From Candidatus Hodarchaeota archaeon (GTDB taxonomy: Archaea; Asgardarchaeota; Heimdallarchaeia; Hodarchaeales; Hodarchaeaceae), in contig JAEOTM010000032.1 in assembly GCA_016839815.1 (NCBI GenBank), positions 1 through 64,000 of the forward strand: 64,000 nucleotides of DNA, written 5' to 3'. A program made the translations under genes and the position numbers. The notes beneath the pieces were generated by a model that worked only from the letters and a program-made list of their open reading frames with translations, searched no databases and had not been told where the DNA came from. Position 1 is the first letter of the stretch, and the number at the start of each line of letters is the position of its first letter. This document shows positions 29,190 to 39,746 of the stretch, one piece after another.

Positions 29190-30104
29190 TTAAACTCCAG
29201 ACTCATCAATTCTTTCTTCAAAGTAGCTTAATAGGTCACTTTTCAAGTCGAAAATTGCATAAGGATTTGCAACGATTAAATTAAGCTGAAATAACGATCT
29301 TGTCTTCATAAACCAGCTTATTTCTGTGACTGTACGAGCACCGAATTCTTTAGAGGTAGCTTCTAGCGCCTTCTTTACGATGTTAATTGAATATTTATCT
29401 GCGTTAACATTGACCTCTAATGGATACAAGAAATATTTTTGGTCTTTCTGATTTGCGAACTTTGTTCTCATTCCCTTCAATATATCCACTACATCATCCA
29501 CACTATCGAATGTATCCCCTTCGTGATCTCTCCATGTGATTACTCCCTTATCAATCGATTCAGTAGGAATAGTTATTTCAGTATTCTTAATGATCGTTCC
29601 CAAAAGCTTTTGATTGGTAATTAAAACATGAATTCCTTCTGGGGTAAGAATGCTTGTGTAATTGATGGAAATTTCCTCAACAATACCCTCTACTTTAAGG
29701 TTGGGAAGAATAACATAATCCCCAACACTAAAGGGATTTGTCACAAGTAAGTAAATTCCACTGATAAAATTCCCAATCGTTGATGAAGAGGCAAATCCTA
29801 TTGCAGTACCGAGTAATGCGGCTGCAGCTATAAATAATTCATCTCCACCTAACCATAATAAACCTAAAAGTAATATTATGGCTCTTCCAAACGTTCGTAA
29901 TGCATTATGTTGAGTGGGTGTCAAATTTGATTTAATTCTATTAAGAATAAATCCCCAGAGAAGCCAGAAAACTACAATGACTAGAAGAGTAAACGCTAGA
30001 CCAATAATTTCGGGAGCAGAATTTTCTAAAAATTGCGTAATATCGCTTATTATATTATCAAGAGGATCTTGTAGGGCTGTCAAGAATATCACTTCGATAT
30101 ACAT
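29190..30104 (-). CDS. MscS-family mechanosensitive channel
   Basis: 'GTAIGFASSSTIGNFISGIYLLVTNPFSVGDYVILPNLKVEGIVEEISINYTSILTPEG' MscS core. Confidence 0.88.
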   Translation of the reverse strand: MYIEVIFLTALQDPLDNIISDITQFLENSAPEIIGLAFTLLVIVVFWLLWGFILNRIKSNLTPTQHNALRTFGRAIILLLGLLWLGGDELFIAAAALLGTAIGFASSSTIGNFISGIYLLVTNPFSVGDYVILPNLKVEGIVEEISINYTSILTPEGIHVLITNQKLLGTIIKNTEITIPTESIDKGVITWRDHEGDTFDSVDDVVDILKGMRTKFANQKDQKYFLYPLEVNVNADKYSINIVKKALEATSKEFGARTVTEISWFMKTRSLFQLNLIVANPYAIFDLKSDLLSYFEERIDESGV

Positions 30105-30271
30105 ACGCGGTACTTATTTTTAATTATCTTACCTCTCCAATTCTCCCCTTCAGTAATTTTTGAAAAATCCTATTTCGTTACTGCTTCTATTTTCCTTAAA
30201 ATAGTAAAAATCTAGTCGAAAGTGATTACCATCCTTAGACTCCAAAAATAACTATCTTGAAATCAGTAAAT

Positions 30272-31432
30272 CTAATTTTTATGGATCGTAACAGAGCCAG
30301 TTGTAGTTTCAAGTGTAGATATGATTTTTAATGTCGCTAAATCAAAATTTGGGCTAAAATACGGAAGATCAATTGAGCTCGAAAATCCAGAAATGGTTGT
30401 TTGACCAGTAACAATTTTTGAGTCAAAATAGTATCCAATATTCTCTGTTTCATTATACTTAAAATGATAGTCTATGTCTCCAGTGATTACAAAGAGATCC
30501 AAAAAATACATAGTATTCTGACTATAGGTAAGAAATTGATTATGATTCGTAAAGATATTACCAGTTACTACTTCAATATTCCAGTATAGATCCCCTTCAG
30601 ATAATATATCCATAAAGTGCACATCAATTGAGCCTGTTACGGTTTTTATTTTATTAATAGTGCTCTCATAAGGAAAAAATGTGTTAATAAACGATGCAGA
30701 GATACTTCCAGTTGTTGTCTCTAATGAAACTTCCTCAATAGTGTTTTTTCCTTCCGCTTGAAACAATATTTCTCCAGTAATCACCTGCACATCAAAAGAT
30801 GCTTGTAATAGAGTGGAAACACGAATAAATATGTCATATTTCAAATTATCTCCAGTATATGGATTATAGGAATTAAACAAGAACAAAGTTCGATTGCCTA
30901 TTACTTGAACTTCAAATACATTTGAATCATTTATCGACTTGGATGAGGGCCCATATACTTCCAATTCAGTCATAACCAGGGTATCAGACTCATTCTCTCC
31001 AAAATCTACAACTATTGTACCTACAGAATTATCAATAATAAACTCCACTTCCCTCATTTCTGGATGATCTCTTCTATCAAAAACATCGAATGTACTCCCT
31101 AAGTATTCATAGGAGGTTTCATTCAGAATTAATGAGGTAAATAATGCTCCAGAAAGTACAACAATAATGATGACAGCAATAAAGCCAAAAATGAATGGTT
31201 TTCGGGAGGAAGAAACCCTCTGCGGAGACGAATAAAATTGAGGAGGAGAATCTAATCGTTGGTGTGATTCTTTGCTCGGAAAATATTTCTTTGCAGAAGA
31301 TATCTGAGAACTAACTGACGGGAGTTTTGCTCCACACTGTTCGCAAAATACGGAATCAATTGAAGCTTTCGAGCCACAGTTACGACAAAATTGAGTCAAG
31401 ATATAACACCAAGTATAATAAGAATCAAGCAC
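30272..31432 (-). CDS. Zinc-ribbon + TM + DUF4097-like beta-rich domain protein
   Basis: 'FCRNCGSKASIDSVFCEQCGAKLP', one TM helix, then repeated 'vvTGdi/tTTGSi' strands. A TTG (LTQFCRNCG) may be the real start. Confidence 0.65.
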   Translation of the reverse strand: MLDSYYTWCYILTQFCRNCGSKASIDSVFCEQCGAKLPSVSSQISSAKKYFPSKESHQRLDSPPQFYSSPQRVSSSRKPFIFGFIAVIIIVVLSGALFTSLILNETSYEYLGSTFDVFDRRDHPEMREVEFIIDNSVGTIVVDFGENESDTLVMTELEVYGPSSKSINDSNVFEVQVIGNRTLFLFNSYNPYTGDNLKYDIFIRVSTLLQASFDVQVITGEILFQAEGKNTIEEVSLETTTGSISASFINTFFPYESTINKIKTVTGSIDVHFMDILSEGDLYWNIEVVTGNIFTNHNQFLTYSQNTMYFLDLFVITGDIDYHFKYNETENIGYYFDSKIVTGQTTISGFSSSIDLPYFSPNFDLATLKIISTLETTTGSVTIHKN

Positions 31433-31551
31433 GAGAATTTATAATTCATCATATAGGGGAAGAGAATACTAGAGTAGATGTTGGTAGGTCTCGAATAATT
31501 GAATAACAACATGGTAAAGTCCATTCTAGCAGAAATTCTTGTATAAATTGA

Positions 31552-32475
31552 TCAATCAGGATGAGAAAGTTTTTCTACTGGATCAATTTCTCGTCTGAGG
31601 ATAAATAATGCACTCAGGATTCCAATCAACCCAAAAATTTTGTTGAATGATTGAAACGTGAGAGCTCCCGCAGTAGTGTATACTAGTTCCTCATAAAATA
31701 CAAAATAAGCTCCGATAAACGCAATGGTAACAGATAAGGCATTGGTAATGGGAGATACAATTGATAAGCGGCCACGTTCAAACGCTAATTGCTGCGCAAT
31801 TGTCGCAAAACCATAGGTAATTATAAGCATGCAAAAAGAGTATAGGATTAGGCCTTCTTTTGGGATAGCTGTCTGAATTTCTCCATTCAGACCGATTAAT
31901 AAGCTTTTGGTAAAAAATGTTCCAATTCCAAAGAAAGCTCCAGCAAAAATTGGGAGAATGAATTCTGTAGGAGCGTTTGTTTTCATAATAAAAAGCACAC
32001 TAATCATTAACACGATCAGTCCAATTGTGAGCGGGAAGAAGAAAAGAAGCAAGGACTCATTAAGAACATCGGTAGACTCTATACTAGGTGCTAAGGCAAT
32101 CAGGAGGATTCCTATTATTAATATTCCGACCCCAATCCATTCAATAATTGATAATCGTTCTTTAAATACAACTGCTGCAAAAATAAATGTGAATAATAAA
32201 TTAGTATTGACCAGGGGTTTAACAATGGACACATCATAAGTGTTTAGAGCAATTGTATAAATAATAAAGCCTGTTAAGGCAGCTATGCCTCCGACAAACC
32301 ACATGGGTGTGGTGAGTAAGTTCCACGCAGCTGGAAGAACATCTCGAAAGAAATCATTTAGTTTAATCCCTCCAGATCTGAAAATACCGATTTTCATAAT
32401 GATTGCAGAACCCCCCGAAATAATCCCATATATGAGCATGAAAATCAATACACCAATATTACTATCCAACGTCAT
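31552..32475 (-). CDS. DMT/EamA-family transporter
   Basis: ~10 TM; 'VSIVKPLVNTNLLFTFIFAAVVFKERLSIIEWIGVGILIIGILLI'. Confidence 0.8.
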   Translation of the reverse strand: MTLDSNIGVLIFMLIYGIISGGSAIIMKIGIFRSGGIKLNDFFRDVLPAAWNLLTTPMWFVGGIAALTGFIIYTIALNTYDVSIVKPLVNTNLLFTFIFAAVVFKERLSIIEWIGVGILIIGILLIALAPSIESTDVLNESLLLFFFPLTIGLIVLMISVLFIMKTNAPTEFILPIFAGAFFGIGTFFTKSLLIGLNGEIQTAIPKEGLILYSFCMLIITYGFATIAQQLAFERGRLSIVSPITNALSVTIAFIGAYFVFYEELVYTTAGALTFQSFNKIFGLIGILSALFILRREIDPVEKLSHPD

Positions 32476-32531
32476 ACGTATACCTCTCTGTTAATTTTTA
32501 TTCAGGGGTAATTAGGGGGAGGATTATACCT

Positions 32532-33221
32532 TTATTCTTCTTCTTCCAAACGAATTTCGGATAATTCCTTAATTTCGTCCTGAAATGGATTCGAACCATC
32601 CTCTTGAAGTATTTCAGGGTTCTGTGTTAAGTAGGAAAGCTCATCGGGGGATAATTCCACAGGAGAATTAACAGAATTAGTTGGTTGTTCAGATTCAGTC
32701 GACTCCTCTAAGGAAGGGGAAGAGGAGGATTCTTCGTTCACATTTTCTTGGATTTCTTCATCGATCTTTTCTTCACCAAGAGTGAGATAGCGTAATTCCT
32801 GGGAAGAAAGTTGATGCGAAGTATCTTGCATAATCGGCTGTGGCAAATTTGTTATGGCACTAGGTTCATGAACTACAGGTTCCTTTCGTGTCTTACCTGT
32901 AATTGATTCATAGGTTTCTTGGTCAACATAAGAAATTGTGGTCTCGTGAGTAACCCGATCATCTAGTAAATCATTATCTAATTCGATGTGAATAAAGAGT
33001 TTGCCATAATCCCGTAGAGGAATAACTGGTACGTGAACTTCCAAAAAATCACGATTAGAAGCCCCAGTATATTGGCTACGTACATGCTTTGTCTCATCAA
33101 AAATTTTTACGCGATATTTAGTAAGCCCTTCATTTAATTTGCAGCGAATGTAAAAAGGAATGGGGATATTCATAACAGAAAATTCGTCTCCCGCATCATC
33201 CACAATTTCTATCTTGGTCAT
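32532..33221 (-). CDS. Uncharacterised acidic-tailed protein with repeated LSxxELxYLT motif
   Basis: N-terminal beta-rich domain, low-complexity acidic linker, motifs LSSQELRYLT and LSPDELSYLT. Confidence 0.6.
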   Translation of the reverse strand: MTKIEIVDDAGDEFSVMNIPIPFYIRCKLNEGLTKYRVKIFDETKHVRSQYTGASNRDFLEVHVPVIPLRDYGKLFIHIELDNDLLDDRVTHETTISYVDQETYESITGKTRKEPVVHEPSAITNLPQPIMQDTSHQLSSQELRYLTLGEEKIDEEIQENVNEESSSSPSLEESTESEQPTNSVNSPVELSPDELSYLTQNPEILQEDGSNPFQDEIKELSEIRLEEEE

Positions 33222-33618
33222 GCCTTTCTACTTTCCAGAATTAGTATAATTTGGGTAATCACTCAGAAAAATACTAGGTTTACTTTAAAGATTAGTTTCG
33301 GTCAATCTATTAATTAATTATATGGAAGAATGAATCCCAGAGTACCCGTCTTTACGAGAAATGTCAAAAAAATCGTATTTTCAACAGGAAATCAATAAAA
33401 AATAACCTATTAATGCAAAACATCTATTATGGAGAATAGAAGGAAGGAGAAACCGAAATATCTCCTTCTTTCCATAAAATGGGTTGAATTATGGGTAGAA
33501 ATAGTTGGATATATCTAATTAACAATTGTGAATTTTGATTTAAAAATATTCCTAAAATCCATTCAAGGCTTGAAACTTGAAAAACTAGATTTTTATTCAG
33601 GAATTAGATAGAATAATC

Positions 33619-35334
33619 ATGAACAATTTTCTGAAAAATCCAAAACACAAATTTCTCTTAATTTTTAGTTGTTTCAGTATAAGCTTATTCATATGGACTC
33701 TTACTCCATCTTCTTACCCTATTACAGCAGATACATACGCACCAGATTTTAAAAATGCATCAACAAGTGTTTCAGATACTGTGAATCTCACACTCTTACA
33801 TATTAATGACCTTCATGGATGGTTGAATCCACGTGATGGTATAGGAGGCGTGGCTTCATATATGGGGTATTTTCAAGGGGAAGGATTTGACCCGAATGAA
33901 GAGAATACATCATTCATTCTTCTATCAGGAGGAGATCAAAATACAGGCCCTGCTACTGCGACCTTGAGTAAAGGTGAAGCGGTAATCGATGTAATGAATG
34001 CCATGGGATTTGATGCGGCGTGTATTGGTAATCATGAGTTTGATTATGGTGTAGAATGGATATATAAAAGAAAAACACAGGCTAATTTTCCAATTCTTTC
34101 TTCTAACATTTTTTATAAAGGTACATTAGACTTAGCGAATTTTGCTATCCCGTGGGTTATTCAGAATCACTCTGGAGTAAATGTAGGTATTATTGGGTTA
34201 ACTACTACCTCAACCTCGACTTCAGCTCATCCAAAGGTTACAGGTGACTTTGACTTTGGAGATTACGAAAATGCCTTAAGAGAATATACTCCAGTTGTTA
34301 AAGCTGCAGGTGCAGATATAATTATTATCCTTGCACATGTTCCTCCAACTGGATTAGAGAGTTTAGCTAGCGATACCTCTGATTTGGGAATAACCGTTTT
34401 TCTTGGAGGACATGGTGGTGGGGGTTCTATATCCCACGTAGGAAATTCAATCGTCGCTGCAGCAGAACATAAGGCTCAAGAATATGTGAAAATTGATTTA
34501 ATGATTAATAAGAGTACAAATGAAGTACTCTCAAGTCAAGGAACGCGTATTGATAATATTGACGGCGGTGTGACTCCTAATTCTAATATTCAGACAATTG
34601 TGGATCAATGGGATTCTTTAATCAACGCAGGAGAAATTCTTACTTATTCAAGTGAAGATATATACGATTCAGGTGTCAATTCAGGTATCAGCGCGCTGGT
34701 AACTGATGCTTTTATCCATTATTTTGATTATAAATTTAATTTTGGCATTACAAACCGTGGAGGGGGATTCCGGGATTATTTCAGGCAAGGCAGTATTTCC
34801 ATTTCCGATGTAGTATCAGTAATACCTTTTGAAAACAATTTAATGATCTTTAATATGACTGGTGAAGAGCTGGAGCAATTCAATTACTTTTCAGGGTATG
34901 CGCTCTCAGGGATTCAGCAAGTAAGTGATGAGTATTATATTCAGGAAAATGGAGTATATGCTCCTTTAAATCTCACTAAGAGTTATATAGGGATTATCTG
35001 TGATTATCCTTGGTATGTAAGTTATCAAAACGACTTTAATGTTACTGATACTGGAATACATTATCGAGATACAGTAATATCCTATTTTAGAAAACTTAAT
35101 GATCTCGCATTACACCATGATGTAAATCGAACCTTACTGCCATTAACTACAATTCCCAGTACAAGTACCTCTGACAGTACAAATACTCTTGACAGTAATA
35201 CCTCTATTACGACAGAAAACACAGAGAATACTAGTTCTTCTCTTTCGAGTACCAATGGTACAAGCAATTCATTACTTATGATCCTACTTTCCATACCTTT
35301 ACTCGCAGTATTTCGATATCAGAAAAAACAGTAG
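33619..35334 (+). CDS. Secreted 5'-nucleotidase/UshA-type metallophosphoesterase with Ser/Thr-rich C-terminus and TM anchor
   Basis: 'LLHINDLHGWLNPRDGIGGVASY', 'GGDQNTGP', 'CIGNHEFDYG', 'GGHGGG'; C-term STST...LLMILLSIPLLAVFRYQKKQ. Confidence 0.9.
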   Translation: MNNFLKNPKHKFLLIFSCFSISLFIWTLTPSSYPITADTYAPDFKNASTSVSDTVNLTLLHINDLHGWLNPRDGIGGVASYMGYFQGEGFDPNEENTSFILLSGGDQNTGPATATLSKGEAVIDVMNAMGFDAACIGNHEFDYGVEWIYKRKTQANFPILSSNIFYKGTLDLANFAIPWVIQNHSGVNVGIIGLTTTSTSTSAHPKVTGDFDFGDYENALREYTPVVKAAGADIIIILAHVPPTGLESLASDTSDLGITVFLGGHGGGGSISHVGNSIVAAAEHKAQEYVKIDLMINKSTNEVLSSQGTRIDNIDGGVTPNSNIQTIVDQWDSLINAGEILTYSSEDIYDSGVNSGISALVTDAFIHYFDYKFNFGITNRGGGFRDYFRQGSISISDVVSVIPFENNLMIFNMTGEELEQFNYFSGYALSGIQQVSDEYYIQENGVYAPLNLTKSYIGIICDYPWYVSYQNDFNVTDTGIHYRDTVISYFRKLNDLALHHDVNRTLLPLTTIPSTSTSDSTNTLDSNTSITTENTENTSSSLSSTNGTSNSLLMILLSIPLLAVFRYQKKQ

Positions 35335-35353
35335 AATATCTAATATTTAGGAA

Positions 35354-35782
35354 TTATGATCCTGGTTTAACTCGCTTGGAAAAATAACTTACCTCTTCCC
35401 AGTTAGTGTATCCAGCATTATGAAAGCATAACTTACTTGTGGTATTATCCTCAAAGATTAGGGCACTGTACACTTCTATCTGTTTATCATTAAGTAAATG
35501 TTCTTCTGCAGCCAGTACTAATTCTTTCCCTATTCCCTGATTTTGATTTGCTGGATGTACCGCTAATCGATTAATCCACCCTTTTCGTTCATCATGAGTA
35601 ACTAATACGACACCAATCAACTTATTGTTGTCAAATTTCCCCAGTAATGTGACATTTCCAGATTCTAATTGCTCTTTCACACGATCAGGATGATCACGTC
35701 CATCTACTCGTGGATTCAATCCAACTAACTCCCATAGTTCTAACACTTCAGGATAATTGGAGAGAGAAAGCTGCTGAATCAC
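35354..35782 (-). CDS. GNAT-family N-acetyltransferase
   Basis: 'INRLAVHPANQNQGIGKELVLAAEEHL' acetyl-CoA binding motif. Confidence 0.88.
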   Translation of the reverse strand: MIQQLSLSNYPEVLELWELVGLNPRVDGRDHPDRVKEQLESGNVTLLGKFDNNKLIGVVLVTHDERKGWINRLAVHPANQNQGIGKELVLAAEEHLLNDKQIEVYSALIFEDNTTSKLCFHNAGYTNWEEVSYFSKRVKPGS

Positions 35783-35799
35783 TGATATTTCCCTCTATA

Positions 35800-36624
35800 T
35801 TACTTCTTCCTCAATGATTTCCACTTAGACATGAATTCGCTAGCTTTTTCTAGATCAATGGGTGAATGCAGATTAGAAATATCGTATTTCAATGAACTTC
35901 CAATGATAACACCTGAAATAAGGGGAAATACCGTACTTACATTTTCCATGGTTACCCCACTACCTAAGAATGGCTTATGCTTAGTTTTTGCAACGAATTG
36001 TGTTAATGTGTCTAAAGGGAGAAGTGATCCTGTTTCCCTTCCAGATAATATAATTCCATCTGCACCTCCACGGTCCAACGCATTTCTAGCTGCTTCTTCT
36101 AAAGAAAACTGTCCAAGGGGTGTAGCATGCTTTACTCCGACATCTGCAAGAACTAATACTTCTGAATGTAATCTCTGTTTTTCGTGTATAACTTCCGATG
36201 CCAATCCTTCAATAATCCCTTGATCCGTCACGTATGCTCCTTCCCAAATATTACACCTAATGAAACTAGCGTGATTAAGTGTAGCAATAGTTAATGCCTG
36301 TAAACATGCATTACGAAGAATATTTACTCCAACAGCTATATCAGGAACGGACTCAATTATCTTATTGACAATTTTACTCATTATTAGAAATTTTGCATCT
36401 GAAATTCGTGTTTTGGTATATGGAATGTCGTGAAAGTTCTCTATAAGTAAAGCATCAAATCCTGCTTGTTTTAAGGTAAGCGCATCCGCAATACTTTTTC
36501 TGAATGACTCATTAAAATCGAAATCTGGAGAGAGAGAGCTTTCAAAAGACGGTAAATGTATCATTCCGATAGCTGGTTTCAGGTTCAAATCCAGAGGATG
36601 TTTCGAGATTGGCATATAGGTCAC
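35800..36624 (-). CDS. BtpA/SgcQ-family TIM-barrel protein
   Basis: 'IGMIHLPSFESS', 'DALLIENFHDIPYTK', 'GVNILRNACLQALTIA', 'DGIILSGRETGS'. Confidence 0.85.
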   Translation of the reverse strand: MTYMPISKHPLDLNLKPAIGMIHLPSFESSLSPDFDFNESFRKSIADALTLKQAGFDALLIENFHDIPYTKTRISDAKFLIMSKIVNKIIESVPDIAVGVNILRNACLQALTIATLNHASFIRCNIWEGAYVTDQGIIEGLASEVIHEKQRLHSEVLVLADVGVKHATPLGQFSLEEAARNALDRGGADGIILSGRETGSLLPLDTLTQFVAKTKHKPFLGSGVTMENVSTVFPLISGVIIGSSLKYDISNLHSPIDLEKASEFMSKWKSLRKK

Positions 36625-36729
36625 TTCAGATATTTAATTCCATTCTAACCTCTAGCTGTTATAATTCTTAAGTACCCCCACATTAGAAAAGTTAAAACGA
36701 TCATCGTTAAAGAGAATTGAGTGAATGTG

Positions 36730-36816
36730 ATGACGGTTTTACCGGCTGAACTAAGTAGATTACTATTTAGAGATGATGAGTACTGGCAACCTGATCATAT
36801 AGATGAAATTAAATGA
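36730..36816 (+). CDS. 28-aa mini-ORF overlapping the start of the PP-loop gene (ATGA)
   Basis: MTVLPAELSRLLFRDDEYWQPDHIDEIK*; stop TGA overlaps ATG at 36813. Confidence 0.35.
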   Translation: MTVLPAELSRLLFRDDEYWQPDHIDEIK

Positions 36817-37748
36817 GCACGTGTACTTGTGGAGCATTAGTAGAGCATAATGATCCATTCAATCCATATTCTGGTAATAAGTGCTCTTCTTGCTTTATAG
36901 GATATATAGAGAAGAAAATTCTGAATGGTGTGCCTCGTAGGGTAAGAGGTCATCCAATCCTTGTTGCAGTTTCTGGAGGGAAGGATAGCTTAGCATTACT
37001 CAGTGTTCTATTTACTTTTCGGCAGGAACTCAAAATTCCTTCAATAACTGTTGTTATTCTTGAGGAGGAAATCCTGGATATTAAGCATGAAAGGCAACAA
37101 ACAATTCAATATTTAAAGAACCACTTTTCAGGATTACCGATTATTTATACGAATTACTCAAACCTATTCGGCTATAGCTTACCAGATCTTGTTGCCACAA
37201 ATGACGCTATAAAACTTGGTTATACACCATGTGCCATATGTGGTGTATTTCGTAAGCAGGCTCTTTTTAACTTGGCTCTTCAACACGGTATTAATTTCAT
37301 TGCTCTTGGTACAACCTTAGAAGATGAAACGGCTACCACATTGCTGAATGTAGTTAGAGGAATTTCTCGGACTAAAAAAAATCAGATTTCCACATCCAAT
37401 ATCGATGAACATTTTAAGTTTCCAGAAAGAATTAAACCCCTGGCACGTATTTCTGAAGATCTCATCCGTACCTATATAAAAATTAAGCAAATCCCTACGA
37501 TTTCAAAGCCATGTCCATATGCGAAACGGTCCTTAAGGTCAGAAATAACACCTTTTATTTCTTCATTGAAATCTCGCGATCCTCAAGGTTCATTCCTTTA
37601 CAATATTCTTAAAACTAGACATCTTTTAAAGGAAATGACAATACCTCAGCAGCCTCTTTATCAATGTGAGCGGTGTCAAATGATCTCTCATCAAATTCTT
37701 TGTCCAAGTTGTCGTATTATTGTGAAACTATTGAAGTCTGACAAATAA
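36813..37748 (+). CDS. TtuA/Ncs6-like PP-loop ATPase (tRNA thiolation family)
   Basis: 'VAVSGGKDSLALLSVL' PP-loop; N- and C-terminal zinc-finger Cys pairs; 'CAICGVFRKQ', 'SKPCPYAKRSLR'. Confidence 0.88.
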   Translation: MSTCTCGALVEHNDPFNPYSGNKCSSCFIGYIEKKILNGVPRRVRGHPILVAVSGGKDSLALLSVLFTFRQELKIPSITVVILEEEILDIKHERQQTIQYLKNHFSGLPIIYTNYSNLFGYSLPDLVATNDAIKLGYTPCAICGVFRKQALFNLALQHGINFIALGTTLEDETATTLLNVVRGISRTKKNQISTSNIDEHFKFPERIKPLARISEDLIRTYIKIKQIPTISKPCPYAKRSLRSEITPFISSLKSRDPQGSFLYNILKTRHLLKEMTIPQQPLYQCERCQMISHQILCPSCRIIVKLLKSDK

Positions 37749-37874
37749 CTCCTTTGCCAAGATGTAATTAGTTTTATGGCGGGGATACGAATCTATATTA
37801 GCTTGTATTCTTCCTTCAAATTTATTCTAATCTATAGAAAAATGTCTTCAGAAGTAAGAAAAACGGTTTAAGTC

Positions 37875-39746
37875 ATGCCAGAACAACTTTTCTTAGAATT
37901 ACGAGATGCACTAGCCCATAGAAATATGGATAAGGTTAATCGTATTCATAATGGACTTTTATCAATAAAATCTGGTCATAATTTGGTAGAAAGCTTTTGG
38001 AAACTTCGTATCGAAGCTGAAATCTACCATTTCAAGCGTGATTATCCTCAAGCATCGTCACTTCTAAAAAGAGCACAGAAAATTGTTACAAAATTGTCCT
38101 TAACAGACTCTCAACTGGGAAGCTTGAATGGTAGATATGCCTCTTGTTTATATAATACAGCAAACTATGAAGAGGCGTTAAATTTTTATTCTACTGCAAA
38201 ATTATTAGCTCACAATGATATACCAAGGTCCTATTATTATAAAACAAAAATATTACAGTGTCTAATAAAATTAGAAAAGAAAACTGAATTTTTCGATTTT
38301 TTTGAGGAGACTCTTAATAGTCTTACTTCGGATCCCTTAAAAAAAGTATGGGATCACCATTTGAATTATTTATGGAACTTAGTATCAATCTTTCGACGAA
38401 ATTCATGGTTTTCTGAGATCAAACAGTATATATCTAATTATATTCCAGAAAAAACTAAGGATTATACACTTTCTTTCCTCCAATTCATATCTGCTCTAAT
38501 ATCAAGATCCGAACACAAATATGATGAAATGTGTGGACATATTGAACTTTGTCTCAAATACTTCCAAGACAGCTGGGATCCAGTCGATCACAAGAATTTA
38601 CTCCTAAATTGTGCTAGTTTAGTTAGATATCCATTTAGTGATTTTCAAACTGCAAAAAAATACTTAGAACAAGCTTTAATCCTAAGTCCAAATCCAGATG
38701 GTTGGCGAATCCATATTTTAAATTCATTAGGATCAGTACTTCGTTTTACAGGTGAATATTCTCGCGCTGTTCAAGTACTCAAAGAGTCCATAAATCTTAG
38801 TGTCCTTCCGAAGAATTTATGGCAGCTAGGGTTTGCATACAATACACTAGGGATGATCTATACTCTGTTAGGAAGAAATTCTCTGGCAAAAGATGCTTTT
38901 GACTCAAGTCTTGAATGTAATATTGAGGAAAGTAATGACACGGGGAAAGGATATACATATGGGTCAATGGGTTGGCGAGAATCTGTTTTAGGTAATTTTA
39001 AAGAAGCAGAAAAGTATTATACAAAGAGTATTGCTTCATTTGGAAAATTTGGATATATTCCTCCCATTATCTATTTAGCGAAAGCTGAAATCCTATCAAA
39101 TATTTCTGTAAGTACCTCTTCTGAAATAGATGGCCTATTAAAAAAAGCACATGAAATAATATGGAACCGTAACCTTAGACTCGACAAAGGTAGATATTTT
39201 ATCACCCTAGGAAATATTTCTTTCAATTACAAAGAATATCCGAAGGCTGAAGAGAGCTTTCTCAAGGCGCTTTATTTTGAGGATATCTATGAAGTCTACT
39301 CACAAGCTCTCTTAGGCACAATAAAGGTGAATGCTAGCCTTTATGTCAAAAATGAGGATAATAAATACTTGAATCGAGTAAGAACACATTTAACCTCCCT
39401 TAAAACAATTTCACATCGTAATTCATTATTGTGGGCGGAAATGAATCTGATTTCAGCCATCATAGATATGTCTGAGGGAGACCTCGTTCATGCATCAGAG
39501 TCTTTGTCTGTAATTCGTTCTTATTCTGAATCCCATCAATTATCTGATCTTTTTTCCCGATTAGAAAAACAAGAAAATAACTTAAAGATATATCAAAGGT
39601 ATAATAAGCTCCAAGACCAGATTAAGGATTTCTCTGAAAGAGAATATCTCAAATCACAATCACTGAAGGATATGATGCATTATCTGAAGACAATTTCACG
39701 TTTACTTAGCGCCTACTCCTCAGATACAAAATTAGACAAACAATAA
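37875..39746 (+). CDS. TPR-repeat protein
   Basis: Repeated TPR-like helices, e.g. 'AKKYLEQALILSPNPDGWRIHILNSLGSVLRFTGEYSRAVQVLKESINLS', 'AEKYYTKSIASFGKFGY'. Confidence 0.85.
   Translation: MPEQLFLELRDALAHRNMDKVNRIHNGLLSIKSGHNLVESFWKLRIEAEIYHFKRDYPQASSLLKRAQKIVTKLSLTDSQLGSLNGRYASCLYNTANYEEALNFYSTAKLLAHNDIPRSYYYKTKILQCLIKLEKKTEFFDFFEETLNSLTSDPLKKVWDHHLNYLWNLVSIFRRNSWFSEIKQYISNYIPEKTKDYTLSFLQFISALISRSEHKYDEMCGHIELCLKYFQDSWDPVDHKNLLLNCASLVRYPFSDFQTAKKYLEQALILSPNPDGWRIHILNSLGSVLRFTGEYSRAVQVLKESINLSVLPKNLWQLGFAYNTLGMIYTLLGRNSLAKDAFDSSLECNIEESNDTGKGYTYGSMGWRESVLGNFKEAEKYYTKSIASFGKFGYIPPIIYLAKAEILSNISVSTSSEIDGLLKKAHEIIWNRNLRLDKGRYFITLGNISFNYKEYPKAEESFLKALYFEDIYEVYSQALLGTIKVNASLYVKNEDNKYLNRVRTHLTSLKTISHRNSLLWAEMNLISAIIDMSEGDLVHASESLSVIRSYSESHQLSDLFSRLEKQENNLKIYQRYNKLQDQIKDFSEREYLKSQSLKDMMHYLKTISRLLSAYSSDTKLDKQ

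Noticed and set aside
31907-32494. Plus-strand ORFs opposite the DMT transporter
   Set aside because: Shadow ORFs on the strand opposite a confident membrane-protein gene; basic, Ile/Lys/Pro-rich composition is typical of antisense frames.
36730-36816. Mini-ORF as a ubiquitin-like sulfur carrier for TtuA
   Set aside because: Only 28 aa and no C-terminal Gly-Gly; kept only as a mini-ORF observation.
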